DNA from: CAYSAA01 sp964428905
Lineage (GTDB): Bacteria; Atribacterota; Phoenicimicrobiia; Phoenicimicrobiales; Stramentimicrobiaceae
DNA: 16,978 nt
Assembly: GCA_964428905.1 (NCBI GenBank)
Contig: CAYSAA010000030.1
Span: 1 to 16,978, forward strand
Reading direction: 5' to 3'
Every line of letters begins with the position of its first letter. Within the stretch, counting starts at the first letter, position 1. Both the position numbers and the translations under genes were made by a program. Under the pieces are notes generated by a model. That model worked only from the letters and a program-made list of their open reading frames with translations, was not told where the DNA came from and searched no databases. Below are positions 6,906 to 14,900 of the stretch, piece by piece.

Positions 6906-7628
6906 ATGAGTAAAGCCATTATCATTTTTCTAATTTTTACTTTTTTACTGTTTTTGCCTGTTTATGTTCTGTCCCAGGAAGATGAAGAGGCTATTTATGC
7001 ACAACTTCGCCAAGATATGGTAATGAAGCAATTAATTACTCGAGATATAAGGGATCCACTGGTTTTAGAAGCCATGAATACAGTTCCCAGGCACGAATTT
7101 GTAGATGACCGGGTCAAGGATAAAGCTTATAACGATTATCCCCTGGGTATAGGTGAAGGCCAGACTATTTCTCAACCCTACATTGTAGCACTGATGACTC
7201 AATTGCTGGAACTGACCGGATATGAAAAAGTCCTGGAAATCGGAACAGGCTCCGGCTACCAGGCAGCCATCCTGGCAGAAATCGTTGATGAGGTTTATAC
7301 TATTGAGATTTATGAATCCTTATCTTTGCAGGCGCAGAATTTATTAACTCAACTGGGTTATGACAATATTCATTTCCAGATCGGAGACGGATATTATGGC
7401 TGGGAAGAAGAAGCACCTTTTGATGCCATTATCGTGACCTGTGCCCCCGACCATGTTCCTCCGCCCCTATTAGAACAATTACATCCGGAGTCTGGTCGAA
7501 TGGTTATTCCGGTGGGCGGTGTTTGGTTGATACAAACATTGATGAAGGTCTACATGGATGAGGGAAATAGGGTTTCCGAAGGTATTACCGGTGTTCGTTT
7601 TGTACCTATGCTCAGTCAAGTTGAATAG
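6906..7628 (+). CDS. pcm: Protein-L-isoaspartate O-methyltransferase with N-terminal signal peptide
   Basis: Repairs age-damaged proteins by methylating L-isoaspartyl residues with SAM. The core is typical: VPRHEFV (60-66), the family signature GIGEGQTISQPY (81-92), motif I VLEIGTGSGYQAA (109-121), YTIEIYE, then FDAIIVTCA and the VIPVGG motif near the C-terminus. Residues 1-23 are a strong hydrophobic signal or anchor (SKAIIIFLIFTFLLFLPVYVLS), so this 240-residue form appears exported or membrane tethered, unlike the usual cytosolic enzyme of about 210 residues. The start at 6906 is forced by an in-frame stop at 6888 and is preceded only by a weak SD (GAGAAG). It is monocistronic. How an extracytoplasmic form would obtain SAM is unclear; a membrane-anchored enzyme facing the cytosol would solve this. 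Confidence 0.9.
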   Translation: MSKAIIIFLIFTFLLFLPVYVLSQEDEEAIYAQLRQDMVMKQLITRDIRDPLVLEAMNTVPRHEFVDDRVKDKAYNDYPLGIGEGQTISQPYIVALMTQLLELTGYEKVLEIGTGSGYQAAILAEIVDEVYTIEIYESLSLQAQNLLTQLGYDNIHFQIGDGYYGWEEEAPFDAIIVTCAPDHVPPPLLEQLHPESGRMVIPVGGVWLIQTLMKVYMDEGNRVSEGITGVRFVPMLSQVE

Positions 7629-7671
7629 ATTATTGCTCTAAATCATAGCATTACGTAAAATGCTTTATTTC

Positions 7672-7752
7672 ACCATAAAAACCACCTTCTTTGAAGATGG
7701 TAATGGTTAACAAAGCCACCCGCTAGGCAGGTGCGATATTTACTTTTATCAT
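7672..7752 (+). repeat. Dispersed non-coding repeat, copy 3 (shortest), with -10-like hexamer
   Basis: Contains only the two ends of the longer copies. The opening palindrome has outer ACCAT (7672-7676) with ATGGT (7703-7707), and inner ACCACCTTC (7681-7689) with GAAGATGGT (7693-7701), one mismatch. It is joined directly to the closing hairpin CACCCGC-TAG-GCAGGTG (7717-7733, one mismatch) and GCGATATTTACTT. A -10-like TATCAT follows at 7747-7752. The central body of copies 1 and 2 is missing, as in an internal-deletion derivative. It lies about 36 bases before the activase operon. No gene is present in 7629-7787. Confidence 0.6.
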
Positions 7753-7787
7753 AGGAATCAATAAGAGAACAGAAAGCGGTATTGAAC

Positions 7788-8798
7788 ATGAAGAATAGGG
7801 AGAAGAAAAAAATTGGTATACCCTATGCACTCTATTTCTATGAATATTATCCTTTATGGAAGGAATTCTTAACTCGTCTGGGTGCGGAAGTTGTACTGTC
7901 ACAGCCGACTAACAAAAAAATTCTTGATTTGGGAGTTCGTTCTGCCTTAAGCGAAGTCTGTCTCCCGGTGAAGATTTTTTACGGGCATGTATTGAGTTTA
8001 TCTGAACAGGTAGATTATCTTCTAATTCCCAGGATGGTCTGTGTAGAAAAGGGTGCCTTTTTTTGTCCCAAAATTATTGGACTACCCGATATGGTAAAAA
8101 GTTCTATAAGTTCTTTATGTCCCCTGTTGAGCCCTATTATTGATGTTCGACAATCCTATGGTACCTGGAAAAATAGTCTATTTCAAGTGGGACAATTGAT
8201 AAACGATAACTCTGTAGCTATCGCTAGAGCCTTCTCCGTTTCCTGGGAGAACTTTCAAAAGAATTATGTAGCCAATCTTTTAGATCTGAATACTCTTAGC
8301 CCAGATTATATCCAGAAAAATGCACCAGGGGCACCTCAACGATATGATGAAATACCCGTTAATATTGCAGTACTGGGTCATGATTATCTTATCGATGATT
8401 CTTATATCAATTTGGACCTGATACATAAATTAAAAAAGATGAATGTTAATGTATTAACACCGGAAATAGTTCATCCCGGTATTATCAAAAAACAATTGAA
8501 GAAATTATATAAACCTATTTTCTGGAGTCTTTCCAGGAAAGTAGTAGGTGCCGCCTTTTATTATTTTGAAAAGAAAGTAGACGGAATCATACATTTGACC
8601 TCATTTGAATGCGGGGAGGATTCTATGGTGGGTGAACTTATTCATCATCAAAGCCAGAAATATCCAAATGTTTCCTATACCGAATTTGTTTTTGATGAAC
8701 ATTCCGGGGAAGCTGGTATCAATACTCGTATTGAAGCCTTTCTTGATATGATTAGGAGGAAAAAGAGATATGAAATTGGCCTTACCCCGTCTTGGTAA
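7788..8798 (+). CDS. Acyl-CoA dehydratase activase-related protein, DUF2229/COG3580-like
   Basis: 336 residues resembling the DUF2229 (COG3580) part of the very long 'acyl-CoA dehydratase activase-related' proteins, which are distant relatives of 2-hydroxyacyl-CoA dehydratase subunits. Seen: IGIPYALYFYEYYPLWKEFL near the N-terminus, the cysteine-bearing CLPVKIFYGHV (C58), C85 and C93 in MVCVEKGAFFCPK, and FECGEDSM (C275). The C-terminus DEHSGEAGINTRIEAF begins near residue 303. These cysteines could ligate an Fe-S cluster, by analogy with dehydratase subunits. An in-frame TTG at 7782 precedes the ATG at 7788, which I prefer; the SD is poor (AAAGCGGT). The next gene starts inside this one (29-bp overlap), so the two are translationally coupled. 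The exact biochemical role is not established for this family. Confidence 0.78.
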   Translation: MKNREKKKIGIPYALYFYEYYPLWKEFLTRLGAEVVLSQPTNKKILDLGVRSALSEVCLPVKIFYGHVLSLSEQVDYLLIPRMVCVEKGAFFCPKIIGLPDMVKSSISSLCPLLSPIIDVRQSYGTWKNSLFQVGQLINDNSVAIARAFSVSWENFQKNYVANLLDLNTLSPDYIQKNAPGAPQRYDEIPVNIAVLGHDYLIDDSYINLDLIHKLKKMNVNVLTPEIVHPGIIKKQLKKLYKPIFWSLSRKVVGAAFYYFEKKVDGIIHLTSFECGEDSMVGELIHHQSQKYPNVSYTEFVFDEHSGEAGINTRIEAFLDMIRRKKRYEIGLTPSW

Positions 8799-9873
8799 TA
8801 TTGAAGTGATTAATAATACGATCATAACAGACCTGGGACATGAATTGGTTGAAGCGCCTCCCAACAGTAAAAGAACTATGGATCTGGGAGTAAAATATTC
8901 TCCCGAATATTGCTGTTTACCATTGAAGATTGCCCTTGGTAATATGATTGAAGCCCTGGAGCTCGGTGTGGAAGGATTGATTATGGCCGGAGGATGGGGA
9001 CCTTGTCGTTTTGGCTATTATGCTCAGGTCCAAAGGGATATACTGCTGGATTTAGGGCATAACTTTAGAATGATGATTTTTGAGCTTCCCAGAAGAGAAA
9101 GCATAAGAAACTTGTGGGAAAATATCAACATTTTACGTAACGGGAAAAGCTGGTCTTATATGGTAAAACAATTTCGATTTGCCTGGCAGCAAATTCTGCT
9201 GACGGAAGAATTAGAGCATAAAGTTTTACAGGTTCGACCCAGAGAAAAGAACAAAGGAGCAGCTTCCCGCATACTATTGGAAAGTATCAAAGAAATAAAG
9301 CAAGCTAAAGATATAAATACTTTAGAGCAAATTAGAAAAGAAACAATGGAAAAATTTGCTAAAGCTACAAATCTTCATAAACAAAATCTTATCCGGGTTG
9401 CTCTGGTGGGAGAATTTTATGTATCACTGGAACCTTTTGTTAACCATCATCTGGAAGAAAAACTGGGTTACCTGGGTGTAGAGGTAGTTCGGAAAAATTC
9501 CATTGAGGCCTGGATTGCTCCTATTATGAGATTACATATCTTTAAAGAAAGCTTTAAGGAAGAAAAAGATATTGAACAGGCAGCTTATCAGTATCTAGCC
9601 CATTCGGTAGGAGGTGAAGGTCAAACTAGTGTGGGGAATGTAGTCCTTGCTCATCAAGAAGGATTAGATGGCGCAATCCAGGTGGTGCCTTTTACCTGTA
9701 TGCCGGAAATCGTAGCTGAGACTATTTTGAAAAAAGTAAGTGAGGATCTGGACTTCCCTATTCTGACACTAACCTATGACGAACAGACCGGGGAAGAAGG
9801 CCTTAATACTCGTATTGAAGCCTTTATTGATTTACTAAAGATGAGGAAAAGAAAAGGAGTTAAGGTATCATGA
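8770..9873 (+). CDS. 2-hydroxyacyl-CoA dehydratase-like protein, COG3581-type CoA protein activase
   Basis: 367 residues matching the COG3581 part of the same large-protein family: LALPRLGN at the N-terminus, TMDLGVKYSPEYCCLPLKIALG (C48, C49) and GGWGPCRFGYY (C79), the hallmark. A helical insert follows (about 110-215, with charged ELEHKV and LEQIRKET), then a second Rossmann-like half beginning LIRVALVGEFYV. PFTCMPEIVAE (C310) and DEQTGEEGLNTRIEAF (337-351) close the protein. Three separate cysteine positions suggest an Fe-S cluster site like that of HgdA/HgdB or the double-cubane proteins. The start at 8770 follows AGGAGG at 8755-8760. The stop overlaps the next ATG by 4 bp. The C-terminal DExxGExGxNTRIEAF is shared with the preceding protein, which indicates ancient duplication. 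No true substrate-binding dehydratase subunit is next to it. Confidence 0.8.
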   Translation: MKLALPRLGNIEVINNTIITDLGHELVEAPPNSKRTMDLGVKYSPEYCCLPLKIALGNMIEALELGVEGLIMAGGWGPCRFGYYAQVQRDILLDLGHNFRMMIFELPRRESIRNLWENINILRNGKSWSYMVKQFRFAWQQILLTEELEHKVLQVRPREKNKGAASRILLESIKEIKQAKDINTLEQIRKETMEKFAKATNLHKQNLIRVALVGEFYVSLEPFVNHHLEEKLGYLGVEVVRKNSIEAWIAPIMRLHIFKESFKEEKDIEQAAYQYLAHSVGGEGQTSVGNVVLAHQEGLDGAIQVVPFTCMPEIVAETILKKVSEDLDFPILTLTYDEQTGEEGLNTRIEAFIDLLKMRKRKGVKVS

Positions 9874-10844
9874 AGACATTTTTAGGGATAGATGTAGGTG
9901 CAGTCAGCACCGATCTGGTTTTACTGGATGAATATAATAATGTGGTTAGTGATGTCTATCTTCGAACCCAGGGTCAGCCTATCAAGATGATTAAAAAAGG
10001 CCTTTCTATCATTAAAGAAGAAAATAAGGGTATTTCCCTGGAAGTGATGGGAGTAGGTACCACCGGCAGCGGAAGAGTTCTGGCCGGCGCTATGGCCGGA
10101 GCAGATGTTGTTAAAAATGAAATTACTGCTCATGCTGTGGCAGCTCTTTATATTAATCCGGATGTTCGGACTATTTTTGAAATAGGCGGACAGGATTCCA
10201 AGATGATTATTCTGCAAAATGGCGTAGTTGTTGATTTTGCCATGAATACCATCTGTGCAGCCGGTACCGGTTCCTTTCTCGATCATCAAGCTTCTCGCTT
10301 AGGTATTCCAATAGAAGAATTTGGAGATTATGCCCTGCGTGCCCAAGATTCGGTCAGAATAGCCGGTAGATGCACTGTTTTTGCCGAGTCGGATATGGTC
10401 CATAAACAGCAGATGGGCTACAAAGAAGAAGTCATTATTGCCGGTTTGTGTGAAGCAATGGTGCGAAATTATCTCAATAATGTGGGAAAAGGTAAAAGGA
10501 TATCACCACCTATTTTCTTTCAGGGTGGTGTGGCTGCCAATTCCGGAATTAAGAAAAGTTTTGAAAAAGAGACAGGTCATGAAATCATTGTTCCGGAATA
10601 TTACCGGGTAATGGGTGCCATTGGTGCAGCCCTTTTAGCCAGGGAAGAGATGGAACAAAATCCCCGTCAATCTGCTTTTTACGGTCTAGACTTGGTTGAT
10701 AAAGATTATCAGACCAGTGGCTTTGAATGCGACGGATGTCCCAATCATTGTGAAGTGATTGAAATCATGGTTGATGGAGAACTGATTGCCCGCTGGGGTG
10801 ACCGCTGCGGAAAATGGTCTTTAGGGTATCAGGCGATTAGATAA
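9870..10844 (+). CDS. HgdC/BcrA-family ATPase (2-hydroxyacyl-CoA dehydratase activase) with C-terminal Cys motif
   Basis: ASKHA-fold ATPase that, in characterised relatives, uses ATP to drive a low-potential electron into a dehydratase or double-cubane protein. Seen: the phosphate-1 motif GIDVGAVSTDLVLL (6-19), GVGTTGSGR (61-69), IGGQDSKMI (105-113), and NTICAAGTGSFLDHQA with cluster ligand C129. Next are GRCTVFAESDM with C168 and the adenosine motif FFQGGVAAN (217-224). The two cysteines would bind one [4Fe-4S] shared across a homodimer, as in HgdC. Classical activators are about 260 residues; here a tail to residue 324 adds CDGCPNHC (C287, C290, C294) and DRCGKW (C313), a possible extra metal site also known from the fused long proteins. 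Its ATG overlaps the previous stop by 4 bp, so the three genes form one coupled unit. Confidence 0.88.
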   Translation: MKTFLGIDVGAVSTDLVLLDEYNNVVSDVYLRTQGQPIKMIKKGLSIIKEENKGISLEVMGVGTTGSGRVLAGAMAGADVVKNEITAHAVAALYINPDVRTIFEIGGQDSKMIILQNGVVVDFAMNTICAAGTGSFLDHQASRLGIPIEEFGDYALRAQDSVRIAGRCTVFAESDMVHKQQMGYKEEVIIAGLCEAMVRNYLNNVGKGKRISPPIFFQGGVAANSGIKKSFEKETGHEIIVPEYYRVMGAIGAALLAREEMEQNPRQSAFYGLDLVDKDYQTSGFECDGCPNHCEVIEIMVDGELIARWGDRCGKWSLGYQAIR

Positions 10845-10916
10845 TAGTATCGTGTCGTGAGTATCAAAATACTGTGACCCCTAAAAAAAGACTCCAAAAG
10901 AGAGGAATATGAGAAT

Positions 10917-11933
10917 ATGATATTCTATGGAAATGGTTTTATAAGAAAATTAATCCGTTTGTGTTCAATTATTATCATCTTCTTTTTCATCTTTCCATTA
11001 TCTAATCAGGCAAAAGAAGCAAGAAATACGCCTCAGTTAACTTCTTTAGAAGCTGCTAATCTGGCTTACCAGGAGGCTTACAACTGGGATTCTAAAGCAG
11101 TATTATGGTATATAAATCCTTATGGCAGAGTGTTAGATTATCATTGGGGAGAGAATGATCTTTCCTGGGAGTGGAGTTTTATTTTTGCCCGTCCTCAAGA
11201 TGACCAATTGTATTATATAGAAATCGAAGAAAACCAAATTGTTTCCACAGAAGAAGGCGGAGAATATATCAAAAGATTGTCACCTATCCTTCCGTATTTT
11301 CCTAAAGGTAAGCCTGGAATTTCCATGCGGGAAGCAGCTCAGGTAGTCTTTGCTGCCGGTGCTCCTTCCTGGGAAAGACCCAGCGTGGTTTATATTATTG
11401 ATCATTCCAATAAAGATTTTCGCGGAAGACCGGTATGGTTTTTCCTTTTTGGTTCTCAATTTTCGACCTACACGGTAGACGGTATCACAGGAGAGCTATT
11501 AGGTCGGGAATATTTTGACCCTGAAACACTAAAAAAGATTAACCCGGAAGAAGCACAGTATGAATTCTACCCGGATAAAGTAGCTAAAATCAAAGAAGAA
11601 AATTTTATTTATGATTTTTTTGAGGCGATTACTCAAGGAAACACCGAGCAATATTTTTTCATGATGGATAAAGAGCTTGCCGGTAGTGAATCGACGCAGG
11701 AAATGTGGAAAACTGCTTTTTCCAGTTTAGAAGTGATTAAAATAGTCAGCCTCTATCCGGAGGAAGAAGGTAAATGGCATAATAAACAGCTTCTCTACCA
11801 GGCAATCATTTATGCTATTCCGAAATCTGGAGCTGCTTATTATGGCTGGGATGAGGGGAAAAACACCCGCTGGATTAGCATTGCTCCTACCGGGGACAGC
11901 TGGAAAATTACAACTATTGCCACCAGCCCTTGA
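10917..11933 (+). CDS. Predicted secreted protein, PepSY-like and NTF2-like regions, function unknown
   Basis: 338 residues. A basic start and a hydrophobic stretch (LIRLCSIIIIFFFIFPLSNQA, about 12-32) indicate a Sec signal peptide, with cleavage likely near SNQA-KEA. The mature part has two stretches, LTSLEAANLAYQEAYNW and ISMREAAQVVFAAG, each followed by beta-rich sequence ending YTVDGITGELLGRE. This is reminiscent of PepSY repeats. The last 110 residues (IYDFFEAITQGN to WKITTIATSP) look like an NTF2-like/DUF4829-type domain. There are no catalytic motifs I can name. The SD AGAGGAA (10901-10907) precedes the ATG at 10917. The next gene starts 18 bases after its stop, so they are probably co-expressed. 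Both homology suggestions are from pattern only. Confidence 0.7.
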   Translation: MIFYGNGFIRKLIRLCSIIIIFFFIFPLSNQAKEARNTPQLTSLEAANLAYQEAYNWDSKAVLWYINPYGRVLDYHWGENDLSWEWSFIFARPQDDQLYYIEIEENQIVSTEEGGEYIKRLSPILPYFPKGKPGISMREAAQVVFAAGAPSWERPSVVYIIDHSNKDFRGRPVWFFLFGSQFSTYTVDGITGELLGREYFDPETLKKINPEEAQYEFYPDKVAKIKEENFIYDFFEAITQGNTEQYFFMMDKELAGSESTQEMWKTAFSSLEVIKIVSLYPEEEGKWHNKQLLYQAIIYAIPKSGAAYYGWDEGKNTRWISIAPTGDSWKITTIATSP

Positions 11934-11951
11934 ATAGAATGGAAGAAATAG

Positions 11952-14900
11952 ATGAAAAAAACAAAGAGTAATCAAGGAACCGAAAAGCGATTTAAGTTGA
12001 TAATTTTCTTTTCTATTACATTTACATTGCTTTTTTTTATATTGATGATTCAGAATATAGTTGTGGCCCAGGCTGGAAATCAAGAATTGCCAAGTCAATC
12101 CGGCGAGCCTTTTTCGGTGGTATTAACTTTAGATCCTGCCGGTGAAACAACCATTGATTATTCATACCGACAGAATAATTTATTGGCTATGATTTATGGA
12201 AATTCTAACTTATTGGTATTTAATTTAGATAATTATGAGATCATTTATCAGATTGCTTATCCGGACTCGCATCTTCTCAAACCTTATCTCCTGGAAAATA
12301 AGCTGATCTACCTAAAGAAAAACAACAATAATTATCAAACCATTTGCGTAGACCTATTTGCCGAAGAAGGGGAGTACTTTTCTTTGCAGGGAGTTTTCCA
12401 GCAGGTCACTGATAACGGTTATTTGATAATTTCTGATCATGGTATCCATCAAATCATTGATCCAGAGACCGGGACAACAATATTTGAGCCGGAAATCTCC
12501 AAAGGGGGCGAAAGTGAAATTCTTTGTGTTGATGATGTAATTATTTTTCCTTTTAATGATAGCCGGAAGAATCCTGCCGGTTATAAGGCAATGTCCACAT
12601 CAGGGCTGGAAATATTTACCATACCTGAAATTTTTAATGAATTAAACTATGAGTTACCAGGTTACCAGTCCAAAATTTCATCTTTTCCATTTCCGGTAAT
12701 CAGGAAAGAAAAAAATCTTTCCCGGAATGAATGGCATTGGTTTTTAGAATATATAAACCGGGAAGGAGCGGTTGTAGCATCTTATCTTTTGGATGAATTG
12801 AATTTGTCAGATTCTGATATCAAAAGTATAGATTCTCTTTTCGTAGTGGATGAGAACCAAAATGGGCATTTGCTGGAATTCAGGTATTCCCGTGAGGGAG
12901 AATCCCTGAAATTTCATTATATCTTTACCGATTTATTCGGAAATATCATTAAATTATTTGAGGAAGAGGCACGTTGTGATATAGGGTTTGATAGTCAAGG
13001 GAATATTCTCCTGTTTCCTCGTGGTGGTTCATTAAGAGATATCCTTCAATATTATCAAGAAGACGGAACTCTGCTTTTCAATTTAGCAATTCCCTGTTTG
13101 GTTACTTCAGGAATGCCCAGAGAGTTTAGATTTCCAGGCATTGATGAAGTTCTGGGTTGGGAATATAACCAGTTTACCAAATATTCTTTAGATACCGGTC
13201 AGATGATGGGATTTTATCCTCTATCTACCGATTATCAAATCTATGATAGAGAAACCTTTATTTATCATAATCAGGTTTACTTTTTTGCCCGACCTCGAGG
13301 GGGTTGTGAACCCAGAATTATTGGAAGCAATTATTATTCCTTTTCGGCAGCTGATTCCGGCTGGCTGGATGTTGATTTAGTTTTTATCAGGCCAAATGCC
13401 GGAAGCAATGATGAGCTGTGGGATAACACGGAAGTAAAAGTAAGGTTCAAGACAGAATATGACTATTATTTTGGGAGCAATCTAACCGTCAATTTTGAGA
13501 AAGGGGAAGTTTTATCTGCTAATCAAATGAGTCTGGAATATACCTGGAGAACCCCTTCGGTTATCGATGGCAACCAGGATACAATTTGTATCACTGTTTC
13601 CTATGGACCGGTATCCAGGGAATTTATCATTACTGTCAAGGATCCCGTTCCAGTAGCCTCCTTTGTTTATCAGCCTGTTTCTCCCCAGACCGGTCAGGAG
13701 ATCCTTTTCGATGCCTCAAAATCTTTTGATCCGGATGGCCAGATTGTTTCTTACCAGTGGGATTTTGGTGACGGTACGGTAGCACAGGAACAGCAGGAAA
13801 GTGTCATTAGCCATCAATTTACAACTGTAGGAGAATACCCGGTGGCTTTAACGGTTACCGACAACAATGATCAGACTGCAACGATAAATCAAGCCGTTCA
13901 GGTAACTAAAGCTCCTGAACCTCCTATAGCTGATTTCAAAGTTTTAGATCCTTCTCCCCAATGGGATACCAGGGTTCGTTTTGATGCTAGTTTGTCTTCA
14001 GATCCGGATGGCTCTATTGTTTCTTACCAGTGGGATTTTGGTGACGAAACCACCGGAGAAGGAATCAATGTTTCTCATGAATTTGAATACGAAAACCGAA
14101 ATTTTGATGTAACCCTTACTGTTACTGACAATCAGAATTTATCGAGCAGCAAGACGATAAAAGTTTCTTATGGGTGGATACTTTCCTATGAAAATAAAGG
14201 AGATATAGGTATTCCCGCAGCTTTAATTGATGGTAATAATTTAGTTGATTATCAAGTTACGGTGATTACAGGTAATTACGATGATGCTGGAACAGATAGT
14301 ATGGTTTTTATCGCATTATATGGACCGGAAAAAGAAAACGGAAGATATGGAAGTAAAGAGATTCAATTATGGTCGTATGATTATTTAGAGAACTTCGAAA
14401 AAGGGGAAGAAGATATATTTAATGTTCAAGGATATAATTTAGAAGAGATTGAATTTATAACCTTAAGACATAAAAATGACCAGGATAAGCCGGGTTGGTA
14501 TGTAAAATCAGTAAAGGTAAAAAATACCTCAACCGGAAAGGAATGGCTATTTGTTCCGGATCAATGGCTAGCTATGGATGAGCCACCTGAAAATCAAACC
14601 TGGGGCTTATTTTACCCGGTTCAACAGCACAGTATTCTCTTTAAATGGGAAGAGCGTTCTTTCGGGCTTATAGAAGCAAGCGATCATATCTTTATTCTTC
14701 CGGAGAATGTGAAAACATTTTATTTCCGGGTTTTAAACCGAAATAATAATCTGGATGTTTATCGACAGGAATTTTTACCCAACGGATCAGTCCGTAATAC
14801 TTCGATTGGTACACAGTCTTTTACTGAAAATCCTCAAGGCCTGTCTTATAGTTCCACGAATATTACCAGGCCTACCCGCTTCCTGGTGAAGATCAAAGAA

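Noticed and set aside
6689..6925. Minus-strand 78-codon hydrophobic ORF overlapping the start of the isoaspartate methyltransferase gene
   Set aside because: No ribosome site upstream of its ATG, composition is what reversed A-rich DNA gives (runs of F, I and L), and it overlaps a certain gene.
7648..7670. Terminator hairpin AGCATT..AATGCT after the isoaspartate methyltransferase gene
   Set aside because: Only a 6-bp stem with two G-C pairs and a broken T-run; too weak to call.
3201..7752. CRISPR array made of the repeated hairpin blocks
   Set aside because: Only three copies, more than a kilobase apart, with internal length variation and no spacers or cas genes.
9921..10289. 122-codon minus-strand ORF inside the activase gene
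   Set aside because: Antisense shadow of a strongly conserved gene with all family motifs on the other strand.
11727..12098. 123-codon minus-strand ORF across the 10917 and 11952 genes
   Set aside because: Antisense to two adjacent genes with signal peptides and SD sequences; no domain signature.
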